Counted from the stretch's first letter, positions 25,560-36,570 are shown. The stretch: 43,608 bases of DNA from an alpha proteobacterium SCGC AAA015-N04 (GCA_000383115.1 KB910523.1:11367-54974); one strand, 5' to 3'. Numbers and translations are program-made. The notes: generated from the sequence alone by a model not told the origin.

Positions 25560-25919
25560 ATGGTTTCAAGTGCATTTGCTCAATCAGCTGCTGGAAGTGC
25601 TGGAGGTTTTTCATTACAGGGTCTTTTACCATTCATTTTAATTTTTATAATTTTCTATTTTTTACTAATAAGACCCCAGCAAAAAAGAGTTAAACAACAT
25701 AAACTCATGGTTGAGAGTTTAAAGAGGGGTAATAAAGTTTTAACTGCAGGAGGTATACTCGGCGTAGTTACAAAGGCTGTTGATGGATCTGAAACTGTAA
25801 GTGTAGAAATTGCTTCAGGGGTAACTGTAGAACTTGCGAGACAAATGATATCTGAGGTTCGTAGTGATCAAAAGTTAAAATCTGCAGATAATAAAAAGTC
25901 AACTTCTAAGAAAAAATAA
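25560..25919 (+). CDS. yajC: Sec translocase accessory subunit YajC
   Basis: Small subunit of the SecDF-YajC complex that helps protein export across the inner membrane. The 119-residue protein has one membrane helix (LLPFILIFIIFYFLLIRP), the PQQKR motif, and the cytoplasmic LKRGNKVLTAGGILGVV segment, then a Lys/Ser-rich tail. I chose the ATG at 25560 because GGAG lies 6 nt before it; an ATG at 25548 would add four residues and overlap that site. Confidence 0.92.
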   Translation: MVSSAFAQSAAGSAGGFSLQGLLPFILIFIIFYFLLIRPQQKRVKQHKLMVESLKRGNKVLTAGGILGVVTKAVDGSETVSVEIASGVTVELARQMISEVRSDQKLKSADNKKSTSKKK

Positions 25920-25952
25920 TTATTTATAACTTGTTTTCACTGGTTTTTTGAG

Positions 25953-27521
25953 ATGAAAAGTTTGTCAAAAATAAGATTAATTTTAATCGTCGCGAGTGTG
26001 ATTATAGGCATAGTTTATGCTGTTCCAAACTTTTTTAATACATCTAAACCAAATCAATCATTCAACTTTTTACCAGGGAAAAAAATAAACCTTGGTCTTG
26101 ATTTAAAGGGTGGATCATATTTACTGCTTAAGGCAGATATGGATGTTGTTTTTGCTGAAAAACTTGAAACTCTTTTATCAGATATTAGGTCTTCATTAAG
26201 AAAATCAAAAATTGGTTATAAAAAACTAAACATACAAAACGGGACTATTTCATTTCAAAAAAGGAAAAATTATTCAAACGAAAAAATAAAATCAATTATA
26301 TTTTCATTAGATAAAAATCTTATTGTTGAAGATAAGCTTGATTCTTTTTTCATAAAATTTTCAGATCAAAATAAAAAAAATATAACGAAAACTACCATGG
26401 CTCAGGCCATCGAAATAGTGAGAAGAAGAATAGATGAGACAGGAACAAATGAGCCTAGCATTCAACTACAGGGTGCTGACCGTATTGTTGTCCAACTTCC
26501 TGGTTTGGATGATCCAAGTCGTATTAAAAAATTACTAGGTAAAACTGCAAAATTAACATTTCAATTGGCTCATCCTAATATGTTTCCTGAGGATTTAGAC
26601 GAAAATTCAATAGCTCCTCCTGGTTTTGTTAAATTACAAGAAGATAAAAACCCTGATCGTTTTTATATGATAAATAAAAGGGTTATGGTTTCTGGTGAAA
26701 TGCTTAAAGATGCAAGTCCAACATTTGATAGAAATAACAGTCCATCGGTTTCTTTTCAATTATCTCCTTTAGGCGGGAGGAAGTTTGGAAGAGTCACTGG
26801 TAAAAATATTGGTAGGGCTTTTGCTATTGTGCTTGATGGAAAAGTTGTAAGTGCTCCTGTAATACAAACACAAATATTTTCTTCTGGGCAAATTACGGGA
26901 GCTTTTACAGTACAAGAAACAAATGATTTAGCTTTAGTTCTTAGATCAGGTGCATTGCCTGCACCAATGGTTATTCTTGAAGAACGTTCAGTTGGCCCTG
27001 GTCTTGGAAGCGATTCAATTTCTGCAGGAAAAATTGCAAGCGTTTTTGGTTTAATTGCCGTGATGGTTTTTATGTTAATAACATATGGTATGTTTGGAAT
27101 TTTTGCTAATGTTGCACTTATTTGTAACATTATATTCATAATAGCATTATTAAGCCTTGTTCAAGCAACTCTTACACTGCCTGGCATTGCTGGCATTGTT
27201 TTGACTATGGGAATGGCAGTAGATGCCAATGTTTTAATTTTTGAAAGAATAAAAGAAGAATTTAGTATAGGTAGAAATATTTTTGACTCTATCGAGGCTG
27301 GGTTTCAAAAAGCTATTTCAACCATTGTAGATGCCAATTTAACAACTTTGTTTGCTGCTTTGGCTTTGTTTTCATTTGGAAGCGGTCCTATAAAAGGCTT
27401 TTCAGTTACTCTAATGATTGGTATAGCAACTTCAATGTTTACTGCTATTGTTATTACAAAATATATTGTTTACTTATATTCAAAGAAAAAAGATATTAAT
27501 AGTGTTTTCTTACAGGATTAA
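25953..27521 (+). CDS. secD: protein translocase subunit SecD
   Basis: RND-superfamily subunit using the proton-motive force to complete Sec export. The 522-residue protein has an N-terminal membrane helix, the LGLDLKGGSYLLL motif, the periplasmic P1 domain (IVRRRIDETGTNEP, ADRIVVQLPGLDDP), and five C-terminal helices with GMAVDANVLIFERIKEE. It lies 33 nt after yajC and 3 nt before secF. Confidence 0.97.
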   Translation: MKSLSKIRLILIVASVIIGIVYAVPNFFNTSKPNQSFNFLPGKKINLGLDLKGGSYLLLKADMDVVFAEKLETLLSDIRSSLRKSKIGYKKLNIQNGTISFQKRKNYSNEKIKSIIFSLDKNLIVEDKLDSFFIKFSDQNKKNITKTTMAQAIEIVRRRIDETGTNEPSIQLQGADRIVVQLPGLDDPSRIKKLLGKTAKLTFQLAHPNMFPEDLDENSIAPPGFVKLQEDKNPDRFYMINKRVMVSGEMLKDASPTFDRNNSPSVSFQLSPLGGRKFGRVTGKNIGRAFAIVLDGKVVSAPVIQTQIFSSGQITGAFTVQETNDLALVLRSGALPAPMVILEERSVGPGLGSDSISAGKIASVFGLIAVMVFMLITYGMFGIFANVALICNIIFIIALLSLVQATLTLPGIAGIVLTMGMAVDANVLIFERIKEEFSIGRNIFDSIEAGFQKAISTIVDANLTTLFAALALFSFGSGPIKGFSVTLMIGIATSMFTAIVITKYIVYLYSKKKDINSVFLQD

Positions 27522-27524
27522 AAA

Positions 27525-28472
27525 ATGAAATTATTACGGCTAATACCAAATAATATAAATTTTGATTTTTTGCGTATAAAAGTTTTTGCTTTCTTTTTTT
27601 CTTTAATAATTTTGTCTTGTACTTTTGTCAGTCTATTAGTAAATAATTTAAACTATGGAATTGATTTTAAGGGAGGAATATTGCTTGAATTAAGAAGTAA
27701 AAACCTTAATTCATCTAATATTAATGACCTTAGACAAAAAATATCTACCTTAAATGCAGGTGAAGTTTCCATACAAAACTTTGGTAAAGATACTGATTTT
27801 TTAGTTAGAATTCAAAAGCAAGAGGGTGATCAAAAAGAACAAATTGCTATGATTGAAAAAGTAAAATCTCTCATTCAAGAAGATTATACACTTAGAAGGT
27901 CTGAATTTGTAGGTCCAGTTGTAGGTGATGAATTAAAGAAAGCTGGAATTTATGCGGTTTCATTAGCTTTACTTTCAATTATGATTTACATATGGTTTAG
28001 GTTTGAATGGCAATTCTCGATTGCCGCAATTTTAGCTTTAATACACGATGTTTTAACAACAGTTGGTCTTTTTTCTATACTACAGTTAGAGTTTAATTTA
28101 GCTACAATAGCAGCTATTCTAACAACAGCTGGTTATTCAATAAATGACACTGTAGTAATTTTTGATCGTGTTAGAGAAAATTTAAGAAGATATAAATCAA
28201 AAACTCACTATTTCATTTACAACAAGTCAATTAATGAAACACTTTCTAGAACTGTTATTACGTCAGTTACAACATTGTTGGCATTGTTTATTATTTTCTT
28301 TTTTGGAGGTGCAGTTTTATCTGACTTTGCACTTGCAATGATTTGGGGTGTAATTATAGGTACTTTTTCTTCAATCTTTGTTGCTGTATCGGTTTTAACT
28401 TACTTTAATATTAACAAAGGTGAAAAAGTTGATGATCGTACAAATATACCAGAATACGAAAGAGAAAATTAA
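27525..28472 (+). CDS. secF: protein translocase subunit SecF
   Basis: Partner of SecD. The 315-residue protein has an N-terminal helix, NYGIDFKGGILLELR, the EFVGPVVGDELKKAG segment, and further helices including LTTAGYSINDTVVIFDRVREN and the late SRTVITSVTTLLAL motif. It begins 3 nt after secD. Its stop overlaps the convergent trmFO stop by 4 nt. Confidence 0.96.
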   Translation: MKLLRLIPNNINFDFLRIKVFAFFFSLIILSCTFVSLLVNNLNYGIDFKGGILLELRSKNLNSSNINDLRQKISTLNAGEVSIQNFGKDTDFLVRIQKQEGDQKEQIAMIEKVKSLIQEDYTLRRSEFVGPVVGDELKKAGIYAVSLALLSIMIYIWFRFEWQFSIAAILALIHDVLTTVGLFSILQLEFNLATIAAILTTAGYSINDTVVIFDRVRENLRRYKSKTHYFIYNKSINETLSRTVITSVTTLLALFIIFFFGGAVLSDFALAMIWGVIIGTFSSIFVAVSVLTYFNINKGEKVDDRTNIPEYEREN

Positions 28473-29818
28473 AAGCTAATTCCTTTGATCCACTCTCTAA
28501 ATGAATTGATTGCAGCATTAGATTGAATTTTCTTCTTTTCTCTTCCTTTAATGTTTTTTTTCCTTTTTAAATCTGTATTTATGTCTGGCATTAAACCAAA
28601 ATTTACATTCATAGGTTGAAAAGTATCTGGATTAGCATTCATTGTGATATGTTTTAACAATGATCCATGTGCTGTATTTTCAGGAGGCAACTTCAATCTT
28701 TTGTTTTTTAAATCATTTGCAGCAATAATACCAGCCATCAATCCAATTGCAGATGATTCAACATAACCTTCAACACCAGTAATTTGTCCAGCAAAAAAAA
28801 TATTTTGAAAATTTTTAAGTCTTAAAAATGGATCTAAAAGTTTAGGCGAGTTTATAAAAGTATTTCTATGAAGACCTCCAAGCCGCGCAAATTCTACGTT
28901 ATCAAGGCCAGGGATTGTTTTAAATATTTCTTTTTGTGAGCCATGTTTCATTTTTGTTTGAAACCCAACAATATTGTATAATGTCCCAGATTTGTTATCT
29001 TGCCTTAACTGTACAACAGCATAAGGTTCTTCTTTTTTATGAGGATTTGTTAATCCAACAGGTTTCATTGGGCCATATCTTAATGTTTCATCACCTCTTC
29101 TAATCATTTCTTCAATTGGCATACATCCTTCAAAAAATGGAGTTTCTTCAAAATTTTTAAATTCTATTTTTGGTGACTTTTTTATTTTTTCTATAAATTG
29201 ATAATATTCTTCTTTTGATAACGGACAATTAATATAGTCATCTCCTTTTCCCTTGTCATATCTAGATTGCTTCCAAGCTACTGACATGTTAATTGTTTCT
29301 TTGTAAACAATAGGAGCAATGGCATCGTAAAAAGCTAGAGAATTTTCAGAAGTTTTAATTCTAATACTTTCTGCTAATGTTTTAGAAGTTAAAGGTCCTG
29401 TTGAAATAATTACTATTTGATCATTAAATTCATTAAGATCTTTTACTTCTTGATTTATAATATTTATATTTGAAATAGCTTTAATAGTTTTATTTACTTC
29501 TTTGGCAAAATCATCTCTGTCGACTGCTAAAGCAGATCCTGCTGGTACTTTGTTATTATCAGCAGTCTTTATTATCAAAGAATCTGCAATTCGTAATTCT
29601 TCGTGTAAAACGCCAACTGCATTATACTCTTTGTCATCAGAACGAAAAGAGTTGGAACAAACAAGTTCAGCTAAATATTTTGTATGATGAGCTTCTGTTT
29701 TTACCTTAGGTCTCATTTCATACAAATCAACATTAATTCCAAATTTAGAGATTTGGTAAGCAGCTTCACAGCCCGCAAGTCCGCCCCCAATAACACTAAT
29801 TTTTTTATAAATATTCAT
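28469..29818 (-). CDS. trmFO: folate/FAD-dependent tRNA (uracil-54-C5) methyltransferase
   Basis: Makes ribothymidine at position 54 of the tRNA T-loop using methylene-tetrahydrofolate and FADH2. The 449-residue protein has the FAD motif VIGGGLAGCEAA (9-20), YEMRP, the conserved ELVCSNSFRSDD (Cys54) and FFEGCMPIEEM (second catalytic-region Cys), NIVGFQTKMKHGSQ, and QITGVEGYVESSAIGLMAG. It lies 2 nt downstream of uvrA on the same strand, so the two are likely co-transcribed. Confidence 0.96.
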   Translation of the reverse strand: MNIYKKISVIGGGLAGCEAAYQISKFGINVDLYEMRPKVKTEAHHTKYLAELVCSNSFRSDDKEYNAVGVLHEELRIADSLIIKTADNNKVPAGSALAVDRDDFAKEVNKTIKAISNINIINQEVKDLNEFNDQIVIISTGPLTSKTLAESIRIKTSENSLAFYDAIAPIVYKETINMSVAWKQSRYDKGKGDDYINCPLSKEEYYQFIEKIKKSPKIEFKNFEETPFFEGCMPIEEMIRRGDETLRYGPMKPVGLTNPHKKEEPYAVVQLRQDNKSGTLYNIVGFQTKMKHGSQKEIFKTIPGLDNVEFARLGGLHRNTFINSPKLLDPFLRLKNFQNIFFAGQITGVEGYVESSAIGLMAGIIAANDLKNKRLKLPPENTAHGSLLKHITMNANPDTFQPMNVNFGLMPDINTDLKRKKNIKGREKKKIQSNAAINSFREWIKGISF

Positions 29819-29820
29819 TT

Positions 29821-32694
29821 TTAATTATTTTTAGTTAATAATTTTTTTAAAAAAAGACCAGTATAACTTTCAGATACTTGTGAAATCTGTTCTGGAGTTC
29901 CTTCTGCAACTATGAAACCACCTTTATCACCGCCTTCAGGGCCAAGATCAATTATATGATCAGCAGTTTTTATCACGTCTAAATTATGTTCTATGACAAT
30001 CATAGTGTTCCCATTACTTACTAATTCTTGCATAACTTCAAGAAGTTTTTTTATGTCGTGAAAATGCAGACCTGTAGTTGGCTCATCCAAAATATAGATA
30101 GTTCTTCCGGTACCTTTCCTCGACAATTCTTTGGCAAGTTTAATCCTTTGTGCTTCACCACCTGATAAAGTTGTGGAACGTTGTCCTATTTTAATATAAC
30201 CTAAACCCACTCTTTCAAGTGTTTCTAATTTTTCATTTATAAAAGGAACAGCTTTGAATACTTGAACACCCTCTGATACTGTCATATCTAACACGTCAGA
30301 TATAGACTTGTTTTTCCATTTAACTTCTAAGGTTTCTCTATTATATCTTTTACCTTTGCACTGGTCGCATTTGACATAAACATCTGGAAGGAAATGCATT
30401 TCAATCTTTATTACCCCATCACCTTGACAAGCTTCACATCTTCCTCCCTTAACATTGAAAGAAAATCTACCTGGCAAATAACCTCTAGCTTTTGATTCTG
30501 GTAATCCTGCAAACCAATCTCTTATATGATTGAATGCTCCTGTATAGGTTGCTGGGTTTGATCTTGGAGTTCTTCCTATTGGTGATTGGTCTATATCAAT
30601 AATTTTATCAATTTGTGAAATTCCACTAATGGATTTATAAGGTGCAGGCATAGAACTATTTCCATTTAATATTTTTGATAAACTTTTTTGCAGAGTTTGT
30701 ATAACCAAAGTAGATTTTCCTCCTCCAGAAACTCCTGTTACACAAGTTAAAATACCTAAAGGGAATACAACATCGATGTTTTGCAAGTTATTTCCAGAAG
30801 CTCCTCTGATTATAATTTGTTTATTAATACTGATCTTTCTTCTTTTTTTGGGTATTGGAATACTTTTTATTCCTGATAAGTAATTGCCAGTTATACTTTT
30901 GACATTTTTTTTTAAATCTTGTGGTGAGCCTTCTGCAATAATTTTACCACCATTAATGCCTGCCCCAGGTCCGATATCAATTACATGGTCCGCAATAAGA
31001 ATAGCTTCTTCATCGTGCTCTACAACAATTACCGTATTTCCTAAATCTCTGAGTTTTTGCAAAGTATTTAGCAATTTTTCATTATCTCTTTGATGTAATC
31101 CTATACTTGGTTCGTCTAATACATATAACACCCCAGAAAGTCCAGATCCTATTTGGCTTGCTAAACGAATTCTTTGACTCTCTCCTCCTGACAAAGTTCC
31201 GCTATTTCTTGATATTGATAAATAAGATAACCCTACACTTGTTAAAAATCCAAGTCTGTCATTGATTTCTTTTAAAATTTGTTTTGAAATAGCCAATTCT
31301 TGTTGATTTAAGATTTTATTTAGACTAATAAACCAGTCTCTAGCTTCTTCAATTGTAAACTTTGATACTTGTGCTATATCTTTTTTATTGATTTTTATTG
31401 CTAAAGTTTCCGTCTTAAGTCTTTTTCCACTGCATTTGTCACAATCTTTATAAGATTGAAACCTTCCTAATTCTTCTTTTACCCACTTACTATCGCTTTC
31501 TTTTAATCTTCGACTTAAATTTGGAATGATCCCTTCAAATGATTTTTTTGATCTAAAAACTCTTGTACCGTCATTGTAAACAATCTCAATTTTCTCTTCG
31601 CCAGAACCATAAAGTAGACTTTTTTTTATTTCTTCTGACAAGTCTGAAAATTTATCATCAATACTAAATTTATAGTGTTTACCTAGAGACTGTAAAGTTT
31701 GTATATAGAGCTTACTAGTACTTGAAGCCCAGGGGGCAACTGCACCATCTTTCAGAGAAATATTTTCGTCAGGAATAACTAAGTTAATGTCAAAATCTAC
31801 AGCATTTCCCAAACCGTCACATTTTTCACAAGCACCAGCAGGATTATTAAATGAAAAGATTCTTGGCTCAATTTCGTCAATTGTAAAACCACTTTCTGGA
31901 CAAGAAAAATTTGAAGAATATATATCTTTTTTATTGGTTTCTAACTCTAAAGTATATAATAAACCATCAGATAGCTGAAGTGAAATTTCTACGGAATCGG
32001 CTAACCTTTGTACTAAATCTTTATATTCTTGTTCTTCATATTTTTTAATCACTAACCTGTCTACAACAACCTCAATATTGTGTTTTTTATATCTATCAAG
32101 TGTTGGTAATTCTTCAATGTCGTAAAATTCTTCATTTATTCTAAGTCTTTGAAACCCTTTTTTTCTTAATTCAATGAATTCTTTTCTGTATTCCCCTTTT
32201 CTTCCTCTAACAATTGGCGATAAAAGATATAATTTGGTATTATCCTTTTTGCTCAAAATTCTATCGACCATTTGACTAACTGTCTGGCTTTCAATTGGTA
32301 ATCCTGTAGCTGGAGAAAAAGGAACACCAATTCTAGCCCATAAAAGACGCATATAATCGTATATTTCTGTTACTGTCCCGACTGTTGATCTAGGATTTTT
32401 ATTTGTAGATTTTTGTTCAATTGATATAGCTGGCGATAAACCCTCTATGGATTCAACATCAGGTTTTTGCATCATTTGCAAAAACTGTCTGGCATATGCT
32501 GACAAAGATTCAACATATTTTCTTTGACCTTCAGCGTAAATAGTATCAAAAGCAAGCGAACTTTTTCCTGATCCAGATACTCCAGTCATTACGATTAATT
32601 TATTTTTCGGAATATTAATATCTATATTTTTTAAATTATGTTCATTAGCATTTCTTACTTTTAGATATTGGTTTGTTCCAAATGATTTTGTCAT
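29821..32694 (-). CDS. uvrA: excinuclease ABC subunit A
   Basis: Damage-recognition ATPase of nucleotide-excision repair. In 957 residues: first Walker [29 protein letters not shown], the first zinc-site region ([20 protein letters not shown], then [10 protein letters not shown], with Ser at one Cys position), signature [11 protein letters not shown], second Walker [12 protein letters not shown], an intact second zinc finger ([10 protein letters not shown] and [12 protein letters not shown]), and [12 protein letters not shown]. The Ser in the first zinc site is common in alphaproteobacterial UvrA. Divergent from ssb. Confidence 0.97.
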   Translation of the reverse strand: MTKSFGTNQYLKVRNANEHNLKNIDINIPKNKLIVMTGVSGSGKSSLAFDTIYAEGQRKYVESLSAYARQFLQMMQKPDVESIEGLSPAISIEQKSTNKNPRSTVGTVTEIYDYMRLLWARIGVPFSPATGLPIESQTVSQMVDRILSKKDNTKLYLLSPIVRGRKGEYRKEFIELRKKGFQRLRINEEFYDIEELPTLDRYKKHNIEVVVDRLVIKKYEEQEYKDLVQRLADSVEISLQLSDGLLYTLELETNKKDIYSSNFSCPESGFTIDEIEPRIFSFNNPAGACEKCDGLGNAVDFDINLVIPDENISLKDGAVAPWASSTSKLYIQTLQSLGKHYKFSIDDKFSDLSEEIKKSLLYGSGEEKIEIVYNDGTRVFRSKKSFEGIIPNLSRRLKESDSKWVKEELGRFQSYKDCDKCSGKRLKTETLAIKINKKDIAQVSKFTIEEARDWFISLNKILNQQELAISKQILKEINDRLGFLTSVGLSYLSISRNSGTLSGGESQRIRLASQIGSGLSGVLYVLDEPSIGLHQRDNEKLLNTLQKLRDLGNTVIVVEHDEEAILIADHVIDIGPGAGINGGKIIAEGSPQDLKKNVKSITGNYLSGIKSIPIPKKRRKISINKQIIIRGASGNNLQNIDVVFPLGILTCVTGVSGGGKSTLVIQTLQKSLSKILNGNSSMPAPYKSISGISQIDKIIDIDQSPIGRTPRSNPATYTGAFNHIRDWFAGLPESKARGYLPGRFSFNVKGGRCEACQGDGVIKIEMHFLPDVYVKCDQCKGKRYNRETLEVKWKNKSISDVLDMTVSEGVQVFKAVPFINEKLETLERVGLGYIKIGQRSTTLSGGEAQRIKLAKELSRKGTGRTIYILDEPTTGLHFHDIKKLLEVMQELVSNGNTMIVIEHNLDVIKTADHIIDLGPEGGDKGGFIVAEGTPEQISQVSESYTGLFLKKLLTKNN

Positions 32695-32832
32695 TTAAGT
32701 TTCGAATCCTTTTTTTGAAAAATTAACTTTCCATTTAGTTAACTTTGATACCTTAAATGTCAATCAAAAAGATTAATTTATTGTTTTTTTTGAATGAATA
32801 CTGTCTTATATTATAATTTTATGGAGTTAAAT

Positions 32833-33294
32833 ATGAGTGGAAGTTTAAATAAAGTCACTTTAATAGGTAACTTAGGTCGTGATCCAGATATTAGAGCCAC
32901 ACAAAATGGGGATAAAATTGTTCAACTAAGTATAGCAACATCTGATAGATGGAAAGATAGAAATTCTGGTGAACCAAGAGAAAGAACTGAATGGCATAGA
33001 GTTGTAATTTTTAATGAACCTTTGGGCAAGATTGCTGAGCAATACCTAAAAAAAGGCAGTACAGTTTATATTGAGGGTCAGCTGCAGACTAGAAAATGGA
33101 CTGATCAACAATCAGGACAAGAAAAATTTACCACTGAAATTGTTCTTCAAAGATTTAAAGGTGAACTTACTTTATTAGGTTCCAGATCAGATAATCAGAT
33201 ACCTAATGAGTATAACAAAGTTGAAACAACTCAAACAGATACAGTTACTACCAGTAATATTGCATCAGATTTGGATGATGAAATTCCATTTTAA
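32833..33294 (+). CDS. ssb: single-stranded DNA-binding protein
   Basis: OB-fold protein that coats single-stranded DNA in replication and repair. The 153-residue protein starts MSGSLNKVTLIGNLGRDPD and has TEWHRVVIFN, VYIEGQLQTRKWTDQ and the acidic C-terminal tip DLDDEIPF that binds partner proteins. I chose the ATG at 32833 because GGAG sits 6 nt upstream; ATGs at 32821 and 32794 in frame lack one and add residues outside the OB fold. It is divergent from uvrA, a conserved pairing. Confidence 0.95.
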   Translation: MSGSLNKVTLIGNLGRDPDIRATQNGDKIVQLSIATSDRWKDRNSGEPRERTEWHRVVIFNEPLGKIAEQYLKKGSTVYIEGQLQTRKWTDQQSGQEKFTTEIVLQRFKGELTLLGSRSDNQIPNEYNKVETTQTDTVTTSNIASDLDDEIPF

Positions 33295-33331
33295 TTAAAT
33301 TTTATATACATATTGTTATATTTAAAAAAAT

Positions 33332-33351
33332 ATATACAATATTTTGTATAT
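33332..33351. promoter_or_regulatory. 8-bp perfect inverted repeat between ssb and gyrA
   Basis: ATATACAA (33332-33339), a 4-nt spacer and TTGTATAT (33344-33351) form a perfect inverted repeat just before gyrA. A related element (TATATACATATTGTTATAT) begins at 33303. With no U-run and only AT pairs it is a poor terminator. It could be an operator or a DNA-bending promoter element for gyrA. Confidence 0.3.
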
Positions 33352-33383
33352 GATAACTTCATTTTAAAATGCTGGAGTTTAAT

Positions 33384-35951
33384 TTGTCTGAAGATAACAA
33401 GAAGTCTTTCAATCAATCTATTATCTCAATAACAGATGAGATGAAAAAATCTTATTTAGATTATGCAATGAGTGTAATAGTTTCAAGAGCTTTGCCTGAT
33501 GTGAGAGATGGTTTAAAACCTGTTCACAGAAGGATTCTTTATGCAATGAATGAAGGAGGTTATGACTGGTCTAAACCATTTCGAAAGTCAGCTAGAGTTG
33601 TTGGTGATGTCATGGGTAATTATCATCCACATGGCGATACAGCTATTTATGACTCGATGGTTAGGATGGCTCAAAACTTTTCTATGAGGTTGTTGCTTGT
33701 AGATGGACAAGGCAATTTTGGTTCTGTAGATGGCGATCCCCCTGCAGCAATGAGGTATACAGAATCTAGGCTGGCCAAATCCTCAGAAACTTTGTTGAGG
33801 GATATAGATAAAGATACAATTGATTTTATCCCAAATTATGATGAGTCACAGTTAGAACCATCTGTATTACCTGCTGAATTTCCGAATATGTTAGTTAATG
33901 GTGCTGGTGGTATTGCTGTAGGTATGGCAACAAATATACCTCCACATAATCCTGGTGAGGTTGTAAAAGCATGTAAAGAGCTTATAGATAATCCTGAATT
34001 AAGCTTAGATGAATTGATGGAAACTATACCGGGACCAGATTTTCCTACTGCTGGTCTTATAATGGGGAGATCGGGCATTAGGGAGGCCTTTAAAACAGGA
34101 AAAGGCAGTATAATTATGCGTTCTAGAGCAGAAATTATACAAACAGGAAAAAATTCTAATAAAGAAATGATATTAATAACTGAAATCCCATTTCAAGTAA
34201 ATAAGGCGCTTGTACTAGAAAAAATTGGAGAATTGATAAGAGATAAAACTATAGAAGGGATTTCTGATTTGAGAGATGAATCAGACAGAAATGGAATGAG
34301 AATTGTAATAGAAATAAAAAAAGATATTCAAGGAGAGGTAGTTTTAAATCAATTATGGAGACATACGCGATTGCAAACCAGCTTTCCGGTCAATATGTTA
34401 GCATTAGATAATGGTCAACCAAAGCAAATGGGTTTAATTGAAATCTTAAAGGCTTTTATTGATTTCAGATTTGATGTAGTAAAAAGGAGAACGAAGTTTT
34501 TACTCAACAAATCTAGAAATAGAGCACATATTTTAGCTGGGTTGATGGTAGCTATAACTAGTATTGACGAAATAATAGATTTAATTAAGACATCTAATGA
34601 TCCTGAAGTTGCACGTTCTAGGTTATGCTCGTTATCCTGGCCTGCTAATGAAGTTGAAAATTTTATAAAATTAATTGATGATCCAAATCATAAAATTATA
34701 AATAGCAAATATTCATTTTCCCCCATACAAGCAAAAGCAATACTAGAGTTGAGGTTGCAACGGCTTACTGGAATGGAAAGAAATAAATTAGAGAAGGAAA
34801 CAGAAGAATTATCTCAACAAATAAATGAATATTTAGATATTCTTTCCAACAAAGAAAAATTAACTAATTTAATTCAAAATGAATTGGATGAGGTTTTAAA
34901 GAAAATAGATGATATTAGACGAACTGAAATTACTGATAGTATTATAGATCACGACGATGAAGACCTAATCCAAAAAGAAGACATGGTAGTAACGGTTAGT
35001 CATAGAGGTTACATCAAAAGAGTTGCATTATCCACTTACAGGGCTCAAAAACGAGGTGGAAAAGGTAGAGCTGGCATGAAAATGCGTAATGAAGATACTG
35101 TTACATCTCTTTTTGTTACTAATACTCACACCCCAATTTTATTTTTTACGTCATCTGGAATGGTTTTTCAATTAAAATGCCATAGGTTACCCGAATCAGC
35201 TCCCCAAGCTTTAGGTAAACCAATGATTAATCTTTTACCAATTAATCAAGATGAAAAAATAAATACAGTAATGCCTATGCCAGAAGATGAAGAAACGTGG
35301 AAAAATTTACAAATAATATTTGCAACAAAAAATGGAAATATTCGTAAAAATCAACTTAGTGATTTTATGAATATTAGACAAAATGGTAAAATAGCAATGA
35401 AACTAAATGAGCAGGACGAATTAGTAACGGTTATACCTTGTAGCGATAAAGATAATATTCTTCTAGCAACAAGATTAGGAAAAGCAATAAGATTTGATGT
35501 AAATGATGTCAGAGTTTTTGTTGGAAGAGGATCGTCAGGTGTTAGAGGAATTAAATTAAAACCAAATGATACAGTCGTGTCAATGTCATTAATACCAAAC
35601 CTAAAAAATAGATTTATATTATCCGTTACAGAAAATGGTTTTGGAAAAAGAACACCTATTGAAGATTATAGAACTACGAATAGAGGTGGACAGGGAGTAG
35701 CAAATATTGAATGTTCTAAAAGAAATGGTCCAGTTGTTACTTCATATGTTGTTACTGAAGATAATCAAATTATGCTTGTAACTAATTCAGGTAAGTTAAT
35801 AAGAATACGAGTTCACGGTGGAGAGGGTGACTCCATAAGAATAGCAGGTAGAAAAACACAAGGGGTAAGATTATTTGATGTAGATGAAGGTGAAAAAGTT
35901 GTTTCAGTGGCGTTATTAAGTGAAAGTGAAGGGGGAGATGATCAAGAATAA
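33384..35951 (+). CDS. gyrA: DNA gyrase subunit A
   Basis: Breakage-reunion subunit of gyrase, introducing negative supercoils. The protein (855 residues from the TTG) has the winged-helix region with catalytic Tyr125 in [10 protein letters not shown], the quinolone-pocket segment [17 protein letters not shown] (Thr86 at the E. coli Ser83 position, Asp at the 87 position), and a C-terminal beta-pinwheel with [12 protein letters not shown] as the GyrA-box-like motif. It ends in an acidic tail. GGAG sits 6 nt before the TTG at 33384, in a context nearly identical to that of ssb; an ATG at 33369 adds five residues but lacks a ribosome-binding site. Confidence 0.95.
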   Translation: MSEDNKKSFNQSIISITDEMKKSYLDYAMSVIVSRALPDVRDGLKPVHRRILYAMNEGGYDWSKPFRKSARVVGDVMGNYHPHGDTAIYDSMVRMAQNFSMRLLLVDGQGNFGSVDGDPPAAMRYTESRLAKSSETLLRDIDKDTIDFIPNYDESQLEPSVLPAEFPNMLVNGAGGIAVGMATNIPPHNPGEVVKACKELIDNPELSLDELMETIPGPDFPTAGLIMGRSGIREAFKTGKGSIIMRSRAEIIQTGKNSNKEMILITEIPFQVNKALVLEKIGELIRDKTIEGISDLRDESDRNGMRIVIEIKKDIQGEVVLNQLWRHTRLQTSFPVNMLALDNGQPKQMGLIEILKAFIDFRFDVVKRRTKFLLNKSRNRAHILAGLMVAITSIDEIIDLIKTSNDPEVARSRLCSLSWPANEVENFIKLIDDPNHKIINSKYSFSPIQAKAILELRLQRLTGMERNKLEKETEELSQQINEYLDILSNKEKLTNLIQNELDEVLKKIDDIRRTEITDSIIDHDDEDLIQKEDMVVTVSHRGYIKRVALSTYRAQKRGGKGRAGMKMRNEDTVTSLFVTNTHTPILFFTSSGMVFQLKCHRLPESAPQALGKPMINLLPINQDEKINTVMPMPEDEETWKNLQIIFATKNGNIRKNQLSDFMNIRQNGKIAMKLNEQDELVTVIPCSDKDNILLATRLGKAIRFDVNDVRVFVGRGSSGVRGIKLKPNDTVVSMSLIPNLKNRFILSVTENGFGKRTPIEDYRTTNRGGQGVANIECSKRNGPVVTSYVVTEDNQIMLVTNSGKLIRIRVHGGEGDSIRIAGRKTQGVRLFDVDEGEKVVSVALLSESEGGDDQE

Positions 35952-36026
35952 TTTTTGAGAAATTACTAGAAAGAGATAAACTTAGGAAAATAATAATAAA
36001 AGATAACGTTTAATGAAATTTTAAAT

Positions 36027-36542
36027 ATGAAAAGAATAGCTCTATATCCAGGAACTTTTGATCCCTTAACTAATGGACATTTAGATATAATTAATAGGGC
36101 AAGCTCCTTATGTGATATTTTAATAATAGGAGTTGCTGAAAATATTGGAAAAAACCCTTTTTTTAAAATTTCAAAAAGAAAAAAACTTATTGAAGAAGTT
36201 TTAAAAATTAATAAATTAAATTCAAAAAGATATTTAGGAGAAATTAAAGTTGAGAGCTTCGATAACTTGTTAATAGATTTTGCAAGGAAAAATTCTGTTT
36301 CAATGATTATTAGAGGTTTAAGAGCAGTCTCAGATTTTGACTATGAATTTCAGATGGCTGGTATGAACGCAAGACTAGATAATGATATTGAAACAATTTT
36401 TTTAGCTGCATCTGAAAAACATCAATTTGTTGCATCTAGATTTGTAAAAGAAATTGCATTATTAGGAGGTGATATTAATTCTTTTGTGCATCCAATTGTT
36501 GCTGATGCAATGAAAATTAAAAAAAAGATAAAAAAAAGATAA
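36027..36542 (+). CDS. coaD: phosphopantetheine adenylyltransferase
   Basis: Penultimate step of coenzyme A synthesis (4'-phosphopantetheine plus ATP gives dephospho-CoA). The 171-residue protein has the nucleotidyl-transferase motif YPGTFDPLTNGHLDI (TNGH, 15-18), IIRGLRAVSDFDYEFQMAGMN, and the later ASRFVKEIALLGGDINSFVHP. A Lys-rich tail ends the protein. It follows gyrA by 75 nt, as in many alphaproteobacteria. Confidence 0.96.
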   Translation: MKRIALYPGTFDPLTNGHLDIINRASSLCDILIIGVAENIGKNPFFKISKRKKLIEEVLKINKLNSKRYLGEIKVESFDNLLIDFARKNSVSMIIRGLRAVSDFDYEFQMAGMNARLDNDIETIFLAASEKHQFVASRFVKEIALLGGDINSFVHPIVADAMKIKKKIKKR

Positions 36543-36570
36543 AAAAATATACAATATTTAAACTTAAAAC

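Noticed and set aside
31800-31920. UvrA first zinc-site Cys replaced by Ser (CPESG)
   Set aside because: This substitution is common in alphaproteobacterial UvrA, so it is not a novelty or defect.
33620-33670. Thr at the GyrA Ser83-equivalent position, considered as a quinolone-resistance change
   Set aside because: Natural variation at this site is common among distant bacteria and Asp is kept at the 87 position; nothing supports acquired resistance.
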